The notes: a model not told the origin generated them from the letters alone. A stretch of DNA of 49,214 bases from Micromonospora thermarum (GCF_012034245.1 NZ_JAATEO010000038.1:1-49214), one strand, 5' to 3'; shown: positions 38,927-48,002, numbered from the stretch's first letter. Numbers and translations are program-made.

Positions 38927-40375
38927 TCAGGTCGGATCGGGGTCCTCGGTCAGCGCCGGCAGCAGCAGCCGTACCCGCAGCCCCGGCGGCGGATCCGCGT
39001 CGCCGAGGTCGACCTGCCCGCCGGCCCGCCGCACCAGCTCGCGCACGATGGCCAGGCCCAGGCCGGCGCCGCCCGCGTCCCGGTCCCGCGCCGGGTCGAG
39101 CCGGGTGAACCGGCCGAAGACCCGCTCCCGGTCCGCCGCCGGGATGCCGGGCCCGTCGTCGGTCACCGTCACCCGGTGGTACGCCGAACCGTCCGGCGCG
39201 GCGGCGAGCACCACCCGGGTACGCGCGTGCCGGACGGCGTTGTCCACGAGGTTGGTCAGCACCCGGCGCAGCTCGTCCGGGTCGCCGACCGTCCACAGCG
39301 GCTCCGGCGGCGGCACCACCTCGACCGGCCGCGCGGGCTGGCGGCCGGCCACCTCGGCGAGCAGCGCGCCCAGCTCGACCGGCCCGGTGGCCCGCGCCGG
39401 CGGGGCCTCGTCGAGCCGGGCGAGCAGGAGCAGGTCGTCCACGAGCCGGCCGAGCCGCTCGGTGTCGGCGAGGAGGTTCGCCGACACGGCGGGCCAGTCG
39501 GTCCGCTCCCCCAGGCGCTGCGCGACCTCCAGCTCGGTGCGGATGTTGGCCAGCGGGCTGCGCAGCTCGTGCGCGGCGTCGGCGACGAACGCCCGTTGCC
39601 GGTCCCGGCCGGCGCGCAGCCGGTCCAGCATGTCGTTGAGCGTGACCGCGAGCCGGTGGATCTCGTCCTGCGAGGCCGGTACGGGCAGCCGCCCGGTCCC
39701 GTTCCGCCCGGTGATCTCCTCGGCGCCCCGGCGCAGCGCCTCCACCGGCCGCAGGGTGGCGCCGACCACCCGCCAGGCCACGACCGCGAGCACCGCCACC
39801 AGCAGCGGGAAGCTGACCAGCAGGATGGTCCGGACGACGTGCGTGCTCTGCCGCACGTCGACCAGCGACCGGGCGACCAGGACGGTGAGCGGGTCGCCGT
39901 CGGTGCCGGCGGGGACGGCCACCACCCGGACCGGCCCGACGAGCCCCATCCGCTCCCCCGCCACGGTGATCCCCTGCCGGGCGTCCCGGTCGACCCGCTC
40001 CGGCCGGACCATCGGCACCAGCCGGTCGGCGTCGATCGAGGCGGCCCGGACCCGCCCCTGCGCGTCGACCACCTGCACCCGTACCTGGCCGCCGGCGACC
40101 GGCAACGGGTCGGGCAGCGCGTCCTCGGCGGCCAGCAGCGCGACCGCGTCGGCGGTGCGCAGCGCCTCCGTGTCGACGTTGCGGTGCAGGGCCCAGGTGA
40201 GCACCGCGAGCAGCACCAGGCCACCGACCGCGAGGCCCACCGACACCCCGAGCACCCCGATCGCCATCAGCCGACCGCGCAGGCCGAGTGCCGCCAACAG
40301 CCGCCGGCGCGGCCCGGGCGCAGGCGTCAGCGGGTCGGCCGTCGGCTGCCGGGGGTCGGCGGTACCGCGGGTCAT
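38927..40375 (-). CDS. Sensor histidine kinase (HAMP/HisKA type)
   Basis: 482 residues from ATG 40375, which overlaps the response regulator stop by ATGA. Membrane span 1 is GRLMAIGVLGVSVGLAVGGLVLLAVL; a sensor region of about 130 residues follows; span 2 is ILLVSFPLLVAVLAVVAWRVV. The HAMP domain follows with ATLRPVEALRRGAEEI. The H-box is FVADAAHELRSPLANIRTELE with the phospho-accepting His, the N-box RRVLTNLVDNAVRHA, the G1/F boxes VTDDGPGIP and VFGRFTRLD and G2 GGAGLGLAIV. All catalytic boxes look intact. Signal unknown. Confidence 0.95.
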   Translation of the reverse strand: MTRGTADPRQPTADPLTPAPGPRRRLLAALGLRGRLMAIGVLGVSVGLAVGGLVLLAVLTWALHRNVDTEALRTADAVALLAAEDALPDPLPVAGGQVRVQVVDAQGRVRAASIDADRLVPMVRPERVDRDARQGITVAGERMGLVGPVRVVAVPAGTDGDPLTVLVARSLVDVRQSTHVVRTILLVSFPLLVAVLAVVAWRVVGATLRPVEALRRGAEEITGRNGTGRLPVPASQDEIHRLAVTLNDMLDRLRAGRDRQRAFVADAAHELRSPLANIRTELEVAQRLGERTDWPAVSANLLADTERLGRLVDDLLLLARLDEAPPARATGPVELGALLAEVAGRQPARPVEVVPPPEPLWTVGDPDELRRVLTNLVDNAVRHARTRVVLAAAPDGSAYHRVTVTDDGPGIPAADRERVFGRFTRLDPARDRDAGGAGLGLAIVRELVRRAGGQVDLGDADPPPGLRVRLLLPALTEDPDPT

Positions 40376-41028
40376 GTGGTGAGCCGGTAACCGGCGCCGC
40401 GGACCGTCTCCAGGCGCTCGCGGCCGAGCTTGCGGCGCAGGTAGCCCACGTAGACCTCCACCGCGTTCGGGGCGGTGTCCACGCCGGCGTCCCACACGTG
40501 GTCCAGCAGTTCGGTCTTGGAGACGACCTGCCCGGGGCGGCGCATCAGGTAGTCCAGGAGCGCGAACTCCCGGGCGGTCAGGGCCACCTCGGCGCCGTCC
40601 CGGGTCACCCGCCGGCGCGCCGGGTCCAGCCGCAGGTCGCCCACCGCCAGGACGGTCGGCCGCTCGGGCGCGCCGCGCCGCAGCAGCGCGCGCAGCCGGG
40701 CCAGCAGCACCACGTACGAGAAGGGTTTGGTCAGGTAGTCGTCGGCGCCGCAGTCCAGCCCGTCGGCCTGGTCGTACTCGCCGTCCTTGGCCGACAGCAT
40801 GAGCACCGGCAGCCACCGGCGCTCGGCCCGCAGGCGGCGGACCACCTCGTACCCGGAGAGGCCGGGCAGCATGACGTCGAGGACCATCGCGTCGTACTCG
40901 ACGTGCCGGGCCGCCTCCAGGCCGGCCGGGCCGGTCGCCGCCACGTCGACGACGAAACCCTCCGCCTGGAGGCCGCGTTGCAGGGCGGACGCCAACCGGG
41001 CCTCGTCCTCCACCACCAGCAGCCGCAC
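40372..41028 (-). CDS. OmpR-family response regulator
   Basis: 218 residues from GTG 41028 (VRLLVVEDEARLASALQRGL). The receiver domain has the acidic pair ED, phospho-accepting Asp in MVLDVMLPG, Ser in LMLSAKD and Lys in YLTKPF. The winged helix occupies about residues 125-218 (LTAREFALLDYLMRRPGQVVSKTELLDHVW, NAVEVYVGYLRRKLG, TVRGAGYRLTT). It precedes and overlaps the kinase gene and diverges from the LolA-like gene at 41126, whose promoter shares the 97-base gap, so that gene is a likely target. Confidence 0.95.
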   Translation of the reverse strand: MRLLVVEDEARLASALQRGLQAEGFVVDVAATGPAGLEAARHVEYDAMVLDVMLPGLSGYEVVRRLRAERRWLPVLMLSAKDGEYDQADGLDCGADDYLTKPFSYVVLLARLRALLRRGAPERPTVLAVGDLRLDPARRRVTRDGAEVALTAREFALLDYLMRRPGQVVSKTELLDHVWDAGVDTAPNAVEVYVGYLRRKLGRERLETVRGAGYRLTT

Positions 41029-41125
41029 GGGTCAAGGGTGCCACCCCGGCGCCCGTACCCGATCGGGTGTCCTCAGCGCCCTCACAGGGTGGGGCGGGCA
41101 CGATGGTCGGCAGGAGGTGCCACCC

Positions 41126-42208
41126 ATGTCCGTCCTGACAAGCCGTCCCGTACTGCGCTGGCTGGTCCCGGTGACCGCCGTCGTGACCGTCGTCGGCGGG
41201 GGCGCCGCGCTCGGCCGCTTCGCCGCCCAGGCGGAGCCGAGCCTGCCGCCCCGGACCGCCGCCCAGCTCCTCGTCGACCTGCAGACCGCGCGCCACGACG
41301 GCTTCTCCGGCACCGTCGTGCAGCGCGCCGACCTGGGCCTGCCGCCGATCGCCGGGCTGGCCGCCGGGGACGGCCCCGCCGACCTGCTCACCGGGACCCA
41401 CACCCTGCGGGTCTGGCACTCCGGGCCGGACAAGCAGCGGGTCGCGCTCGTCGACACGCTCGGCGAGCGGGACATCGTCCGTAACGGACGCGACCTCTGG
41501 ACGTGGAACAGCCGGAGCAACACGGCCACCCACCGCACGCTGCCCGAGGAGAAGGGCCCCGACGCCCCGCCGGAGCTGCCCGACACCCCGCAGGAGGCCG
41601 CCGACGCGGCCCTCGCCGCCGTCGACCCGACCACCGAGGTGAGCGTGGGGCGGGCCGCCACGGTGGCCGGGCGGGACGCGTACGAGCTGGTGCTCACGCC
41701 ACGCGACGCCGCCTCACTGGTGCACCAGGTACGGATCGCCATCGACGCGACCGAGCACCTGCCGCTGCGGTTCGAGGTGTTCGCCGACGGGGGTGACCGC
41801 CCGGCGTTCGAGGTGGCGTTCACCCAGATCGACTACGCGCGGCCGGACGACGACCAGTTCCGGTTCAACCCGCCGCCGGGCGTAAAGGTCACCGAGGAGG
41901 GGACCGACCGGGCCCGCCCGGCCAGGCCGGAGAAGCCGGCCGGCGACGAGCGGCCGGACGTCCGTACCGTCGGGGAGGGCTGGACCACGGTGGTGGTCGC
42001 CAAGGTCGACGGCGCGTCGCGCCCCGCCGACGCCGGGGATGGTCCCGACCTGGACGTGCTGGCCAAGCAGTTCCCGGCGGTCAGCGGCGACTGGGGCAGC
42101 GGCCGGCTGTTCCGCAGCGACCTGGTGACCGCGCTGCTGACCGACGACGGCCGCCTGATCGCCGGGGCGGTCACCCCGGAGCGGCTCTACGAGGTGGCCC
42201 GGGGCTGA
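41126..42208 (+). CDS. Exported LolA/RseB-like lipoprotein-carrier-fold protein
   Basis: 360 residues with a membrane/signal segment near the start (LRWLVPVTAVVTVVGGGAALG). The remainder looks like a LolA/RseB-type half-barrel: QLLVDLQTARHDGFSGTVVQRADLGLP, RVALVDTLGERDIVRNGRDLWTWNSRSNTATH, AYELVLTPRDAASLVHQVRIAIDATEHLPLRFEVF and DYARPDDDQFRFNPPPGVKV. GAGGTGCCACCC precedes the ATG. In actinobacteria such proteins often sit beside two-component systems and may monitor or carry lipophilic envelope components. The adjacent divergent kinase/regulator pair supports a linked envelope-stress role, by inference. Confidence 0.8.
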   Translation: MSVLTSRPVLRWLVPVTAVVTVVGGGAALGRFAAQAEPSLPPRTAAQLLVDLQTARHDGFSGTVVQRADLGLPPIAGLAAGDGPADLLTGTHTLRVWHSGPDKQRVALVDTLGERDIVRNGRDLWTWNSRSNTATHRTLPEEKGPDAPPELPDTPQEAADAALAAVDPTTEVSVGRAATVAGRDAYELVLTPRDAASLVHQVRIAIDATEHLPLRFEVFADGGDRPAFEVAFTQIDYARPDDDQFRFNPPPGVKVTEEGTDRARPARPEKPAGDERPDVRTVGEGWTTVVVAKVDGASRPADAGDGPDLDVLAKQFPAVSGDWGSGRLFRSDLVTALLTDDGRLIAGAVTPERLYEVARG

Positions 42209-42220
42209 CGACGCCAACCC

Positions 42221-42257
42221 GACGAGGGGGTTCGCGCGTGGCGCGGGCCCCCTCGTC
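42221..42257. terminator. Hairpin after the LolA-like gene
   Basis: GACGAGGGGG and CCCCCTCGTC form a perfect 10-bp stem, with further CGCGC/GCGCG pairing inside. It begins 12 bases after the stop. Confidence 0.75.
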
Positions 42258-42301
42258 CCGTGACATGGCCGGGAAAGCTTGGGGCGGCGGCTCGTCGCGC
42301 G

Positions 42302-42363
42302 GTATCTTTCTCAGTTCGAGGCAATAAAAAAGAACGGCTCAATGGCCGTTCTGAGAGAGATAC
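42302..42363. promoter_or_regulatory. Long palindromic leader upstream of helR
   Basis: The outer arms GTATCTTTCTCAG and CTGAGAGAGATAC pair over 13 positions with one mismatch (a G-U pair in RNA). The inner arms AGAACGGC/GCCGTTCT (42331-42352) form a perfect hairpin. TATCTT within the left arm, with TTGGGG 18 bases upstream (42279), could be a promoter. The AT-rich run AATAAAAAAG is unusual for this genome. An operator or attenuator is plausible. Confidence 0.55.
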
Positions 42364-42382
42364 TAACCAATTGGGAGACGGC

Positions 42383-44680
42383 TTGTCAAGGCAATCCGGC
42401 AATTCCGGTGACCTGCCCGCGGGCGACGAGATCGGCCACGAGCAGGAGTACGTCTCGATGCTCTACCACCGGCTCGACGGGCTGCGTGAGCAGGCCTCCC
42501 GGCGGCTGGGCGAGGAGCTGCGGACCACCGGCGGCACCCTCCAGGCCCGTTCCCAGCGCGACAGCGCGGTCCGCATGTACGCCGACCAGGTGGAGCAGTT
42601 CTCCGCGGTGGAGAACGGCCTGTGTTTCGGCCGTCTGGACACCGACGGCGACGGGCGGCACTACATCGGCCGGATCGGCATCTTCGACACCACCGGCGAC
42701 TACGACCCGCTGCTGATCGACTGGCGGGCGCCGGCGGCCCGCGCCTTCTACCTCGCCACCGCCGCCAACCCCCAGGGCGTCCGTCGCCGGCGGCACCTGC
42801 GCACCCGGCAGCGCAAGGTGGTCGGGATCAACGACGAGGTGCTCGACCTCGCCACCGCCTCCCCCACGGCGCACGAGGAGCTGACCGGTGAGGCGGCGCT
42901 GCTCGCGGCGCTCACCGCCGGCCGTACCGGCCGGATGCGCGACATCGTGGAGACCATCCAGGCCGAGCAGGACCGGATCATCCGGGCCGACCTGCCGGGC
43001 GTGCTGGTGGTGCAGGGCGGCCCGGGCACCGGCAAGACCGCGGTGGCGCTGCACCGGGCGGCGTACCTGCTCTACACCCACCGGCGGGAACTCTCCAGCC
43101 GGGGCGTGCTGCTGGTCGGGCCCAACGCGACCTTCCTGCGCTACATCTCCCAGGTGCTGCCCGCCCTGGCCGAGACCGGCGTGCTGCTGCGTACCCAGGC
43201 CGACCTCTTCCCCGGCGTCTCCGCCCGGCGCGTCGAGTCGGCCGAGGCGGCGGCGCTGAAGGGCCGCGAGGTGATGGTCGACGTGCTGGCCGCCGCCGTC
43301 CGTGACCGGCAGTGGGTGCCCGACGAGCCGCTGGAGATCGAGCAGCCGCAGCGGGAGATCCTGCTGCTGGACCCCGACACGGTGCGGGCGGCGCGGGACC
43401 GGGCCCGCCGCTCCGACCGCCCGCACAACCTGGCCCGGGCGCTGTTCGACGTCGAGATCGTGCACGCGCTCGCCGCGCAGGTGGCCGAGCGCATCGGCGC
43501 CGACCCGCTGGGCGGGGAGAACCTGCTCGACGAGGCCGACCTGGCCGAGATCCGCCGCGAGCTGCGGGAGGACCCGGAGGTCCGGGCGACACTGGACCAG
43601 CTCTGGCCGGTGCTCACCCCGCAGCGCCTCCTCGCCGACCTGTACGCCGACCCGGACCGCATCGCCGTCGCGGCGCCGATGCTCACCGACGCCGAGCGGG
43701 CCCTGCTGCACCGGGAGCCGGGCGGCTGGACGCCGGCGGACGTGCCGCTGCTGGACGAGGCGGCGGAGCTGCTCGGCGAGGACGACCGCGCCGCCGAGGC
43801 GCGCCGGGAGCGCATCCGGGCGTTCCAGCGGGAGTACGCCGAGGGCGTCCTCGAGATCGCCCGGGGCTCCCGGTCCATCGACGTCGAGGACGAGGCCGAC
43901 GGCGGCGAGATCCTCGGGGTGACGGACCTGATCGACGCCGACCGCCTGCTGGAGCGGCAGGAGGAGGCGGAGCACCTGACCACCGCCCAGCGGGCCGCCG
44001 CCGACCGGGGCTGGGCGTTCGGCCACGTCATCGTCGACGAGGCGCAGGAGCTGTCACCGATGGCGTGGCGGCTGCTGATGCGCCGCTGCCCGAGCCGGTC
44101 GATGACGATCGTCGGGGACGTGGCGCAGACCGGCGCGCTCGCCGGCACCGCGTCCTGGGCGGAGGCGCTGGAGCCGTACGTGGCGCAGCGCTGGCGGCTG
44201 GAGGAGCTGACCGTCAGCTACCGCACCCCCGCCGAGATCATGGCGGCCGCGGCGGACGTGCTCGCCGAGATCGACCCGGCGCTGCGCCCGCCGCGCTCGG
44301 TACGGTCCACCGGCGTGCCGCCCACCGACCGGGCGGTGCCGGCGGGGCGGCTCGCGGCCGAGCTGGTCGACGCGGCGCGGCGGGAGGTGGCCGACCTGAC
44401 CGACGGCCGGCTCGGCATCATCGTGCCGGCGGCCCGGATGGACGACCTGGGCGCCGCCCTGACCGGGGCGCTGCCCGAGGCGGCCCTCGGCGCCGACCCC
44501 GACCTGGAGAGCCGCACGGTGGTCCTCACCGTCGCCCAGGCCAAGGGCCTCGAGTTCGACTCGGTCCTCCTGGTCGACCCGGACGGCATCGCCGCCGAGT
44601 CCCCGAGAGGCCGCAACGACCTCTACGTGGCGCTCACCCGCGCCACCCAACGCCTGACCATCCTCCGCCCAACCCCCTGA
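42383..44680 (+). CDS. helR: HelR/HelD-type RNA polymerase recycling motor ATPase
   Basis: 765 residues from TTG 42383, chosen because GGGAGACGGC precedes it; the frame is open further upstream through the palindromic leader. A UvrD-like superfamily 1 helicase: N-terminal coiled coil (EYVSMLYHRLDGLREQASRRLGEEL), Walker A QGGPGTGKTAVALHRAAYLLY at about 212, DEAQE Walker B at about 551 (HVIVDEAQELSPMAWRLLMRR), VGDVAQTG, YRTPAEI, and C-terminal VLTVAQAKGLEFDSVLLVDP and NDLYVALTRATQRL. This architecture matches actinobacterial HelD/HelR, which frees stalled RNA polymerase and, for HelR, protects it against rifamycins. No rifamycin-associated element was recognised upstream, so inducibility by rifamycins is unproven. 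Confidence 0.9.
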   Translation: MSRQSGNSGDLPAGDEIGHEQEYVSMLYHRLDGLREQASRRLGEELRTTGGTLQARSQRDSAVRMYADQVEQFSAVENGLCFGRLDTDGDGRHYIGRIGIFDTTGDYDPLLIDWRAPAARAFYLATAANPQGVRRRRHLRTRQRKVVGINDEVLDLATASPTAHEELTGEAALLAALTAGRTGRMRDIVETIQAEQDRIIRADLPGVLVVQGGPGTGKTAVALHRAAYLLYTHRRELSSRGVLLVGPNATFLRYISQVLPALAETGVLLRTQADLFPGVSARRVESAEAAALKGREVMVDVLAAAVRDRQWVPDEPLEIEQPQREILLLDPDTVRAARDRARRSDRPHNLARALFDVEIVHALAAQVAERIGADPLGGENLLDEADLAEIRRELREDPEVRATLDQLWPVLTPQRLLADLYADPDRIAVAAPMLTDAERALLHREPGGWTPADVPLLDEAAELLGEDDRAAEARRERIRAFQREYAEGVLEIARGSRSIDVEDEADGGEILGVTDLIDADRLLERQEEAEHLTTAQRAAADRGWAFGHVIVDEAQELSPMAWRLLMRRCPSRSMTIVGDVAQTGALAGTASWAEALEPYVAQRWRLEELTVSYRTPAEIMAAAADVLAEIDPALRPPRSVRSTGVPPTDRAVPAGRLAAELVDAARREVADLTDGRLGIIVPAARMDDLGAALTGALPEAALGADPDLESRTVVLTVAQAKGLEFDSVLLVDPDGIAAESPRGRNDLYVALTRATQRLTILRPTP

Positions 44681-44689
44681 CCCCTGACC

Positions 44690-44729
44690 CCCCGGCCCCG
44701 GCCCCGGCCCCGGCCCCGGCCCCGGCCGG
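44690..44729. repeat. (GGCCCC)n short tandem repeat
   Basis: About six 6-bp CCCCGG units follow the helR stop. It runs directly into the palindromic repeat. Confidence 0.8.
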
Positions 44730-44810
44730 AGCCTCGGCGATCATGAAGTTAGCGGGTGATCCGGAGATCAAACCACCCGCTCACTTCATGATCGACAGTG
44801 CTCCGGCCGG
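44722..44810. repeat. Dispersed-type palindromic repeat / terminator between helR and convergent gene
   Basis: Inner arms of 21 bases (44738-44758 and 44774-44794, beginning CGATCATGAAGT) match at 20 positions around a 15-base loop. Outer arms CCGGCCGGAGC and GCTCCGGCCGG (44722-44732, 44800-44810) are perfect. The GATCATGAAGT core is one I associate with repeated intergenic palindromes of Micromonospora. It would terminate both convergent genes. Confidence 0.78.
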
Positions 44811-44825
44811 GGCCGGCGTAGTTGG

Positions 44826-45233
44826 TCAGTCGCGGGAGACGTTGGCGATGTGGGTTGCCGGGCCCGACTGGTCGCTCGTGGAGCCGGAGGTCGGGGTGCT
44901 CAGGCCACCTGTTCCGGCGTCGCCGGTCGTCGTCGGGGCGACCTTGCCCGGGTGCCGTTCCGGCTGGCGGGCCACCCGGCGGACGCTGGCCGGGCCGGCG
45001 GTGCCGCCGGTCGTCGTGATGGCACCCTGGCCCCGGGTCGGACCGCCGTCGCGCAACACCTGGGGATCGACGCGGACGTGCGCCGGGTCGTCCGGGTCCT
45101 CGTCCTGGATGACCCGCTGCACGTCGGTCTGCGGCACGGTCACCTCGTCCAGGACACCCTCGCCGTACACCCCACCGGCGATCCGCTCCTCGGCCCGCCG
45201 GGCGGCCTCGTTCCGCATGTCGTCCTCACGCAT
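44826..45233 (-). CDS. Conserved-looking disordered small protein
   Basis: 135 residues from ATG 45233 after GAGGTGAGACAGC. An N-terminal helix (MREDDMRNEAARRAEERIAG) and acidic segment (VTVPQTDVQRVIQDEDPDDPAHVRVDPQVL) are followed by a Gly/Thr/Ser-rich tail without predicted structure. No domain recognised. Codon use and the ribosome site support a real gene. Function unknown. Confidence 0.65.
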   Translation of the reverse strand: MREDDMRNEAARRAEERIAGGVYGEGVLDEVTVPQTDVQRVIQDEDPDDPAHVRVDPQVLRDGGPTRGQGAITTTGGTAGPASVRRVARQPERHPGKVAPTTTGDAGTGGLSTPTSGSTSDQSGPATHIANVSRD

Positions 45234-45406
45234 GCTGTCTCACCTCGCAGAAATCGTCGGTGTCCCACTGCGTGCCCGACCCCCGGGCGGCCAAACCCGC
45301 ACGGCCGGTTCACCCGGATGTCGCCCCGTGCTCGCCCGCCCGCCGTGCGCGCTGCCGATGCTGAGCGGCGGACCAGCGGGACACCCCCGCGGGAGGGAGA
45401 AAGAGC

Positions 45407-47449
45407 GTGCGCACCGTACGCCGTACCGCCGTCGCCGCCCTGGTGGCCGCGACCGTGACAGCCGGGCTCGCGGCACCCGCCGAGGCGAAACCCCGACCGG
45501 ACCGGACGTTCGACCTGCAGGCCCACCGCGGGGGCCTCGGGTTGCGGGTGGAGAGCACCCTCGCGTCCTTCGGCAACGCGCTCCAGTTGGGTGTGGACAC
45601 CCTGGAACTGGACGTGCAGATCACCGAGGACGGTCAGGCGGTCGTCACCCACGACCGCCGCGTGAGCGGCGCCAAGTGCGTCGACACCGCGCCGGTGACC
45701 CCCGGCGACCCCGAGTTCCCGTACGTCGGGAAGTACGTCAAGACACTGACCCTCGCGCAGGTCCGCACGCTGGACTGCGGCTCGAAGACGCTGGCCGACC
45801 GACCCGGCCAGCTCGCCGTGCCGGGCGCCCGGATGCCGCTGCTGCGCGAGGTGCTCGCCCTGGTCAAGCGGTACCGGGCGGACGGGGTGACGCTCAACGT
45901 CGAGACGAAGGTGGAGGCCGGCGCCCCCTCGGAGACGGCCCCGCGCGAGCAGTTCGTGCAGGTGACGGCCGCCGAGATCCGCGCCGCCGGCCTGCTGAAG
46001 CAGGTGACGATCCAGAGCTTCGACTGGGGCGCGCTGATGCGGATGCGCCAGGTCGAGCCGCGGCTGCCGCTGGTCGCGCTGACCAACTACGACTTCCTCC
46101 AGACCGGGCAACCGGGCGCCTCGCCGTGGCTCGGCGGGCTGGACATCGACGACTTCGGCGGTGACCCGATCGCCGCGATCCGCAGCTTCGGCGCGACGGC
46201 GTTCTCGCCGGTGCACGGCTTCCCGCAGAACGGCACCGTCACCGACCCGGGCTACCGCCCGTACGTGACGAAGCAGCTGGTCGCGCACGCCCACCGCAAC
46301 GGGATCACGGTCGTCCCGTGGACCGTGAACGACGTGCCCACCATGGCCAAGCTCCTCGACGACGGGGTGGACGGCATCATCACCGACTACCCGGACCGGC
46401 TGCGCGGCCTGCTCGCGCAGCGCGGGATGCGCCTGCCCGAGGCGTACGCGTCGCCGTTCGACGTGCAGGCCCACCGCGGCGGCCGGGCGACCCGGCCGGA
46501 GAACACCCTGCCCGCCTTCGCGCACGCGCTGGAGAACCCGGCGATCTCCACCCTGGAGCTCGACACCGGCGTCAGCGCCGACGGGCACCTGGTCGTGCTG
46601 CACGACCGGACCGTCAACGGCTCACACTGCGAGGACACCACGCCGGCCTGGCCGGGTGACCCGGAGTTCCCGTACGTCGGCAAGCGGGTGCACGACCTCA
46701 CCCTGGCGCAGCTCAAGACGCTGGACTGCGGCTCGAAGACCCCGGCCGACGCGCCCGACCAGGTCGCCGTGCCGGGGGCGCGCATCCCCACCCTGGACGA
46801 GGTCTTCGCCCTGGTGCGCACCAGCGGCCGGGACGACGTCCGGATGAACATCGAGACGAAGATCAGCCCGGTGGCGAACGACACCGCGCCGTACGACGTC
46901 TTCACCCGCAAGCTCGTCACGGCGCTCCAGCGGGCCCGGTTCACCGACCGGGTCACCGTCCAGTCGTTCGACTGGCGGACCATCCGGTACGCCCGCGAGC
47001 TGGACCGCCGCATCGACACCGTCGCCCTGGTCTGGCAGTACGGACCGGCGGAGTGCGCGAGCCTCGCCGACGAGTGCTCGCTGCGGGCGGTCTACGGCGA
47101 CCCGTCGGTGAAGAGCCCGTGGACCGGGGGGCTCGACTGGTGGCGGTACCGGGACCTCGGCAAGCTGGTCCGGGCCGCCGGCGCCGGGACGGTCTCGTCG
47201 AACTGGCAGGTCCACGACCCGGCGCAGGGCACGGTCGCGTCCGCCGACTGGTACCTGCGGGAGAACCCGGCATACTTCCACGGACCGGACGTCCGCACCC
47301 TCCAGCGGCGGTACGGGCTGAGCGTGATCCCGTACACCGTCAACGACGCGAGGGTCATGCAGCGGGTCATCGACCTCGGTGTCGACGGAATCATCACCGA
47401 CGACCCGGACCTGCTGATCGGCGTGGCGATCCGCAACGGCCTGCGCTGA
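45407..47449 (+). CDS. Secreted glycerophosphodiester phosphodiesterase with two tandem GDPD domains
   Basis: 680 residues from GTG 45407 after GGGAGGGAGAAAGAGC. Signal peptide 1-27 ends APAEA. Domain 1 (about 35-340) has AHRGG (His 40, Arg 41), Glu 49, ELD (Glu 67, Asp 69) and THDRRVSG (His 82). Domain 2 (about 350-680) repeats the pattern with AHRGGRATRPENT, LELDTG, LHDRTVNG and NIETK. Shared blocks such as GDPEFPYVGK and LDCGSKT show an internal duplication. Each domain keeps the catalytic His pair and metal-binding acids. The expected reaction is hydrolysis of glycerophosphodiesters to glycerol-3-phosphate and an alcohol outside the cell. Single-domain enzymes are the norm, so the fusion is notable. 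Confidence 0.93.
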   Translation: MRTVRRTAVAALVAATVTAGLAAPAEAKPRPDRTFDLQAHRGGLGLRVESTLASFGNALQLGVDTLELDVQITEDGQAVVTHDRRVSGAKCVDTAPVTPGDPEFPYVGKYVKTLTLAQVRTLDCGSKTLADRPGQLAVPGARMPLLREVLALVKRYRADGVTLNVETKVEAGAPSETAPREQFVQVTAAEIRAAGLLKQVTIQSFDWGALMRMRQVEPRLPLVALTNYDFLQTGQPGASPWLGGLDIDDFGGDPIAAIRSFGATAFSPVHGFPQNGTVTDPGYRPYVTKQLVAHAHRNGITVVPWTVNDVPTMAKLLDDGVDGIITDYPDRLRGLLAQRGMRLPEAYASPFDVQAHRGGRATRPENTLPAFAHALENPAISTLELDTGVSADGHLVVLHDRTVNGSHCEDTTPAWPGDPEFPYVGKRVHDLTLAQLKTLDCGSKTPADAPDQVAVPGARIPTLDEVFALVRTSGRDDVRMNIETKISPVANDTAPYDVFTRKLVTALQRARFTDRVTVQSFDWRTIRYARELDRRIDTVALVWQYGPAECASLADECSLRAVYGDPSVKSPWTGGLDWWRYRDLGKLVRAAGAGTVSSNWQVHDPAQGTVASADWYLRENPAYFHGPDVRTLQRRYGLSVIPYTVNDARVMQRVIDLGVDGIITDDPDLLIGVAIRNGLR

Positions 47450-47607
47450 CCGCGAGCCCGACTTTTTCGGCCGGGGGTGGTGTTACTGCCCCCGGCCGGT
47501 CGGGTAGACGCGGGGTGCCCCCGCCAGGAACGTGAACCGTGCCGTGGCCGACACGCGGTAGCGGGGCGAGGGATCGCAGGTACTCATCAATCCTTGAGGG
47601 AGGACAG

Positions 47608-47985
47608 ATGAGCACGCAGGCTGCATCCACCAGGCCGATGAACCGTCCCGCGACGGACGTGCAGAACCGCGCGGCCATGCAGGAGACGCCCACCCGCCCG
47701 ATGGCGGCGATACCGGACGGTCGCCGGGAGCCGGTGCAGGCACCGGGTACCGAGACCAAGCCGTCCCTGCGGACCACCGAGTTCTGGGTCTACATCGCGG
47801 CCGTGATCGGTGTGCTGGCCGCGTCGCAGTTGGCCGGTAAGAACTCCGCCGGCGTGGACATCTTCCGGGCCGACAACGCCTGGCTGATGGTGACGCTGCT
47901 GACGATCGGTTACCTGGTCAGCCGTGGTCTGTCCAAGGCCGGCAGCAACTGGCGTACCGCCGAGGAGCGTAAGGCCCGGCACTGA
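47608..47985 (+). CDS. Small membrane protein with two spans
   Basis: 125 residues from ATG 47608 after GAGGGAGGACAG. Residues 1-55 are polar and disordered; then FWVYIAAVIGVLAASQLAG and WLMVTLLTIGYLVSRGL form two spans with a short loop (NSAGVDIFRADN), and the basic tail ends SNWRTAEERKARH. I recognise it as a common actinobacterial hypothetical membrane protein without known function. Confidence 0.8.
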   Translation: MSTQAASTRPMNRPATDVQNRAAMQETPTRPMAAIPDGRREPVQAPGTETKPSLRTTEFWVYIAAVIGVLAASQLAGKNSAGVDIFRADNAWLMVTLLTIGYLVSRGLSKAGSNWRTAEERKARH

Positions 47986-48002
47986 CCGGCCACTCCCGTG
48001 CG

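Noticed and set aside
42209..42382. Rifamycin-associated element in front of helR
   Set aside because: I looked for a GC-rich dyad of that type and found only the AT-rich palindrome, which differs in sequence and spacing.
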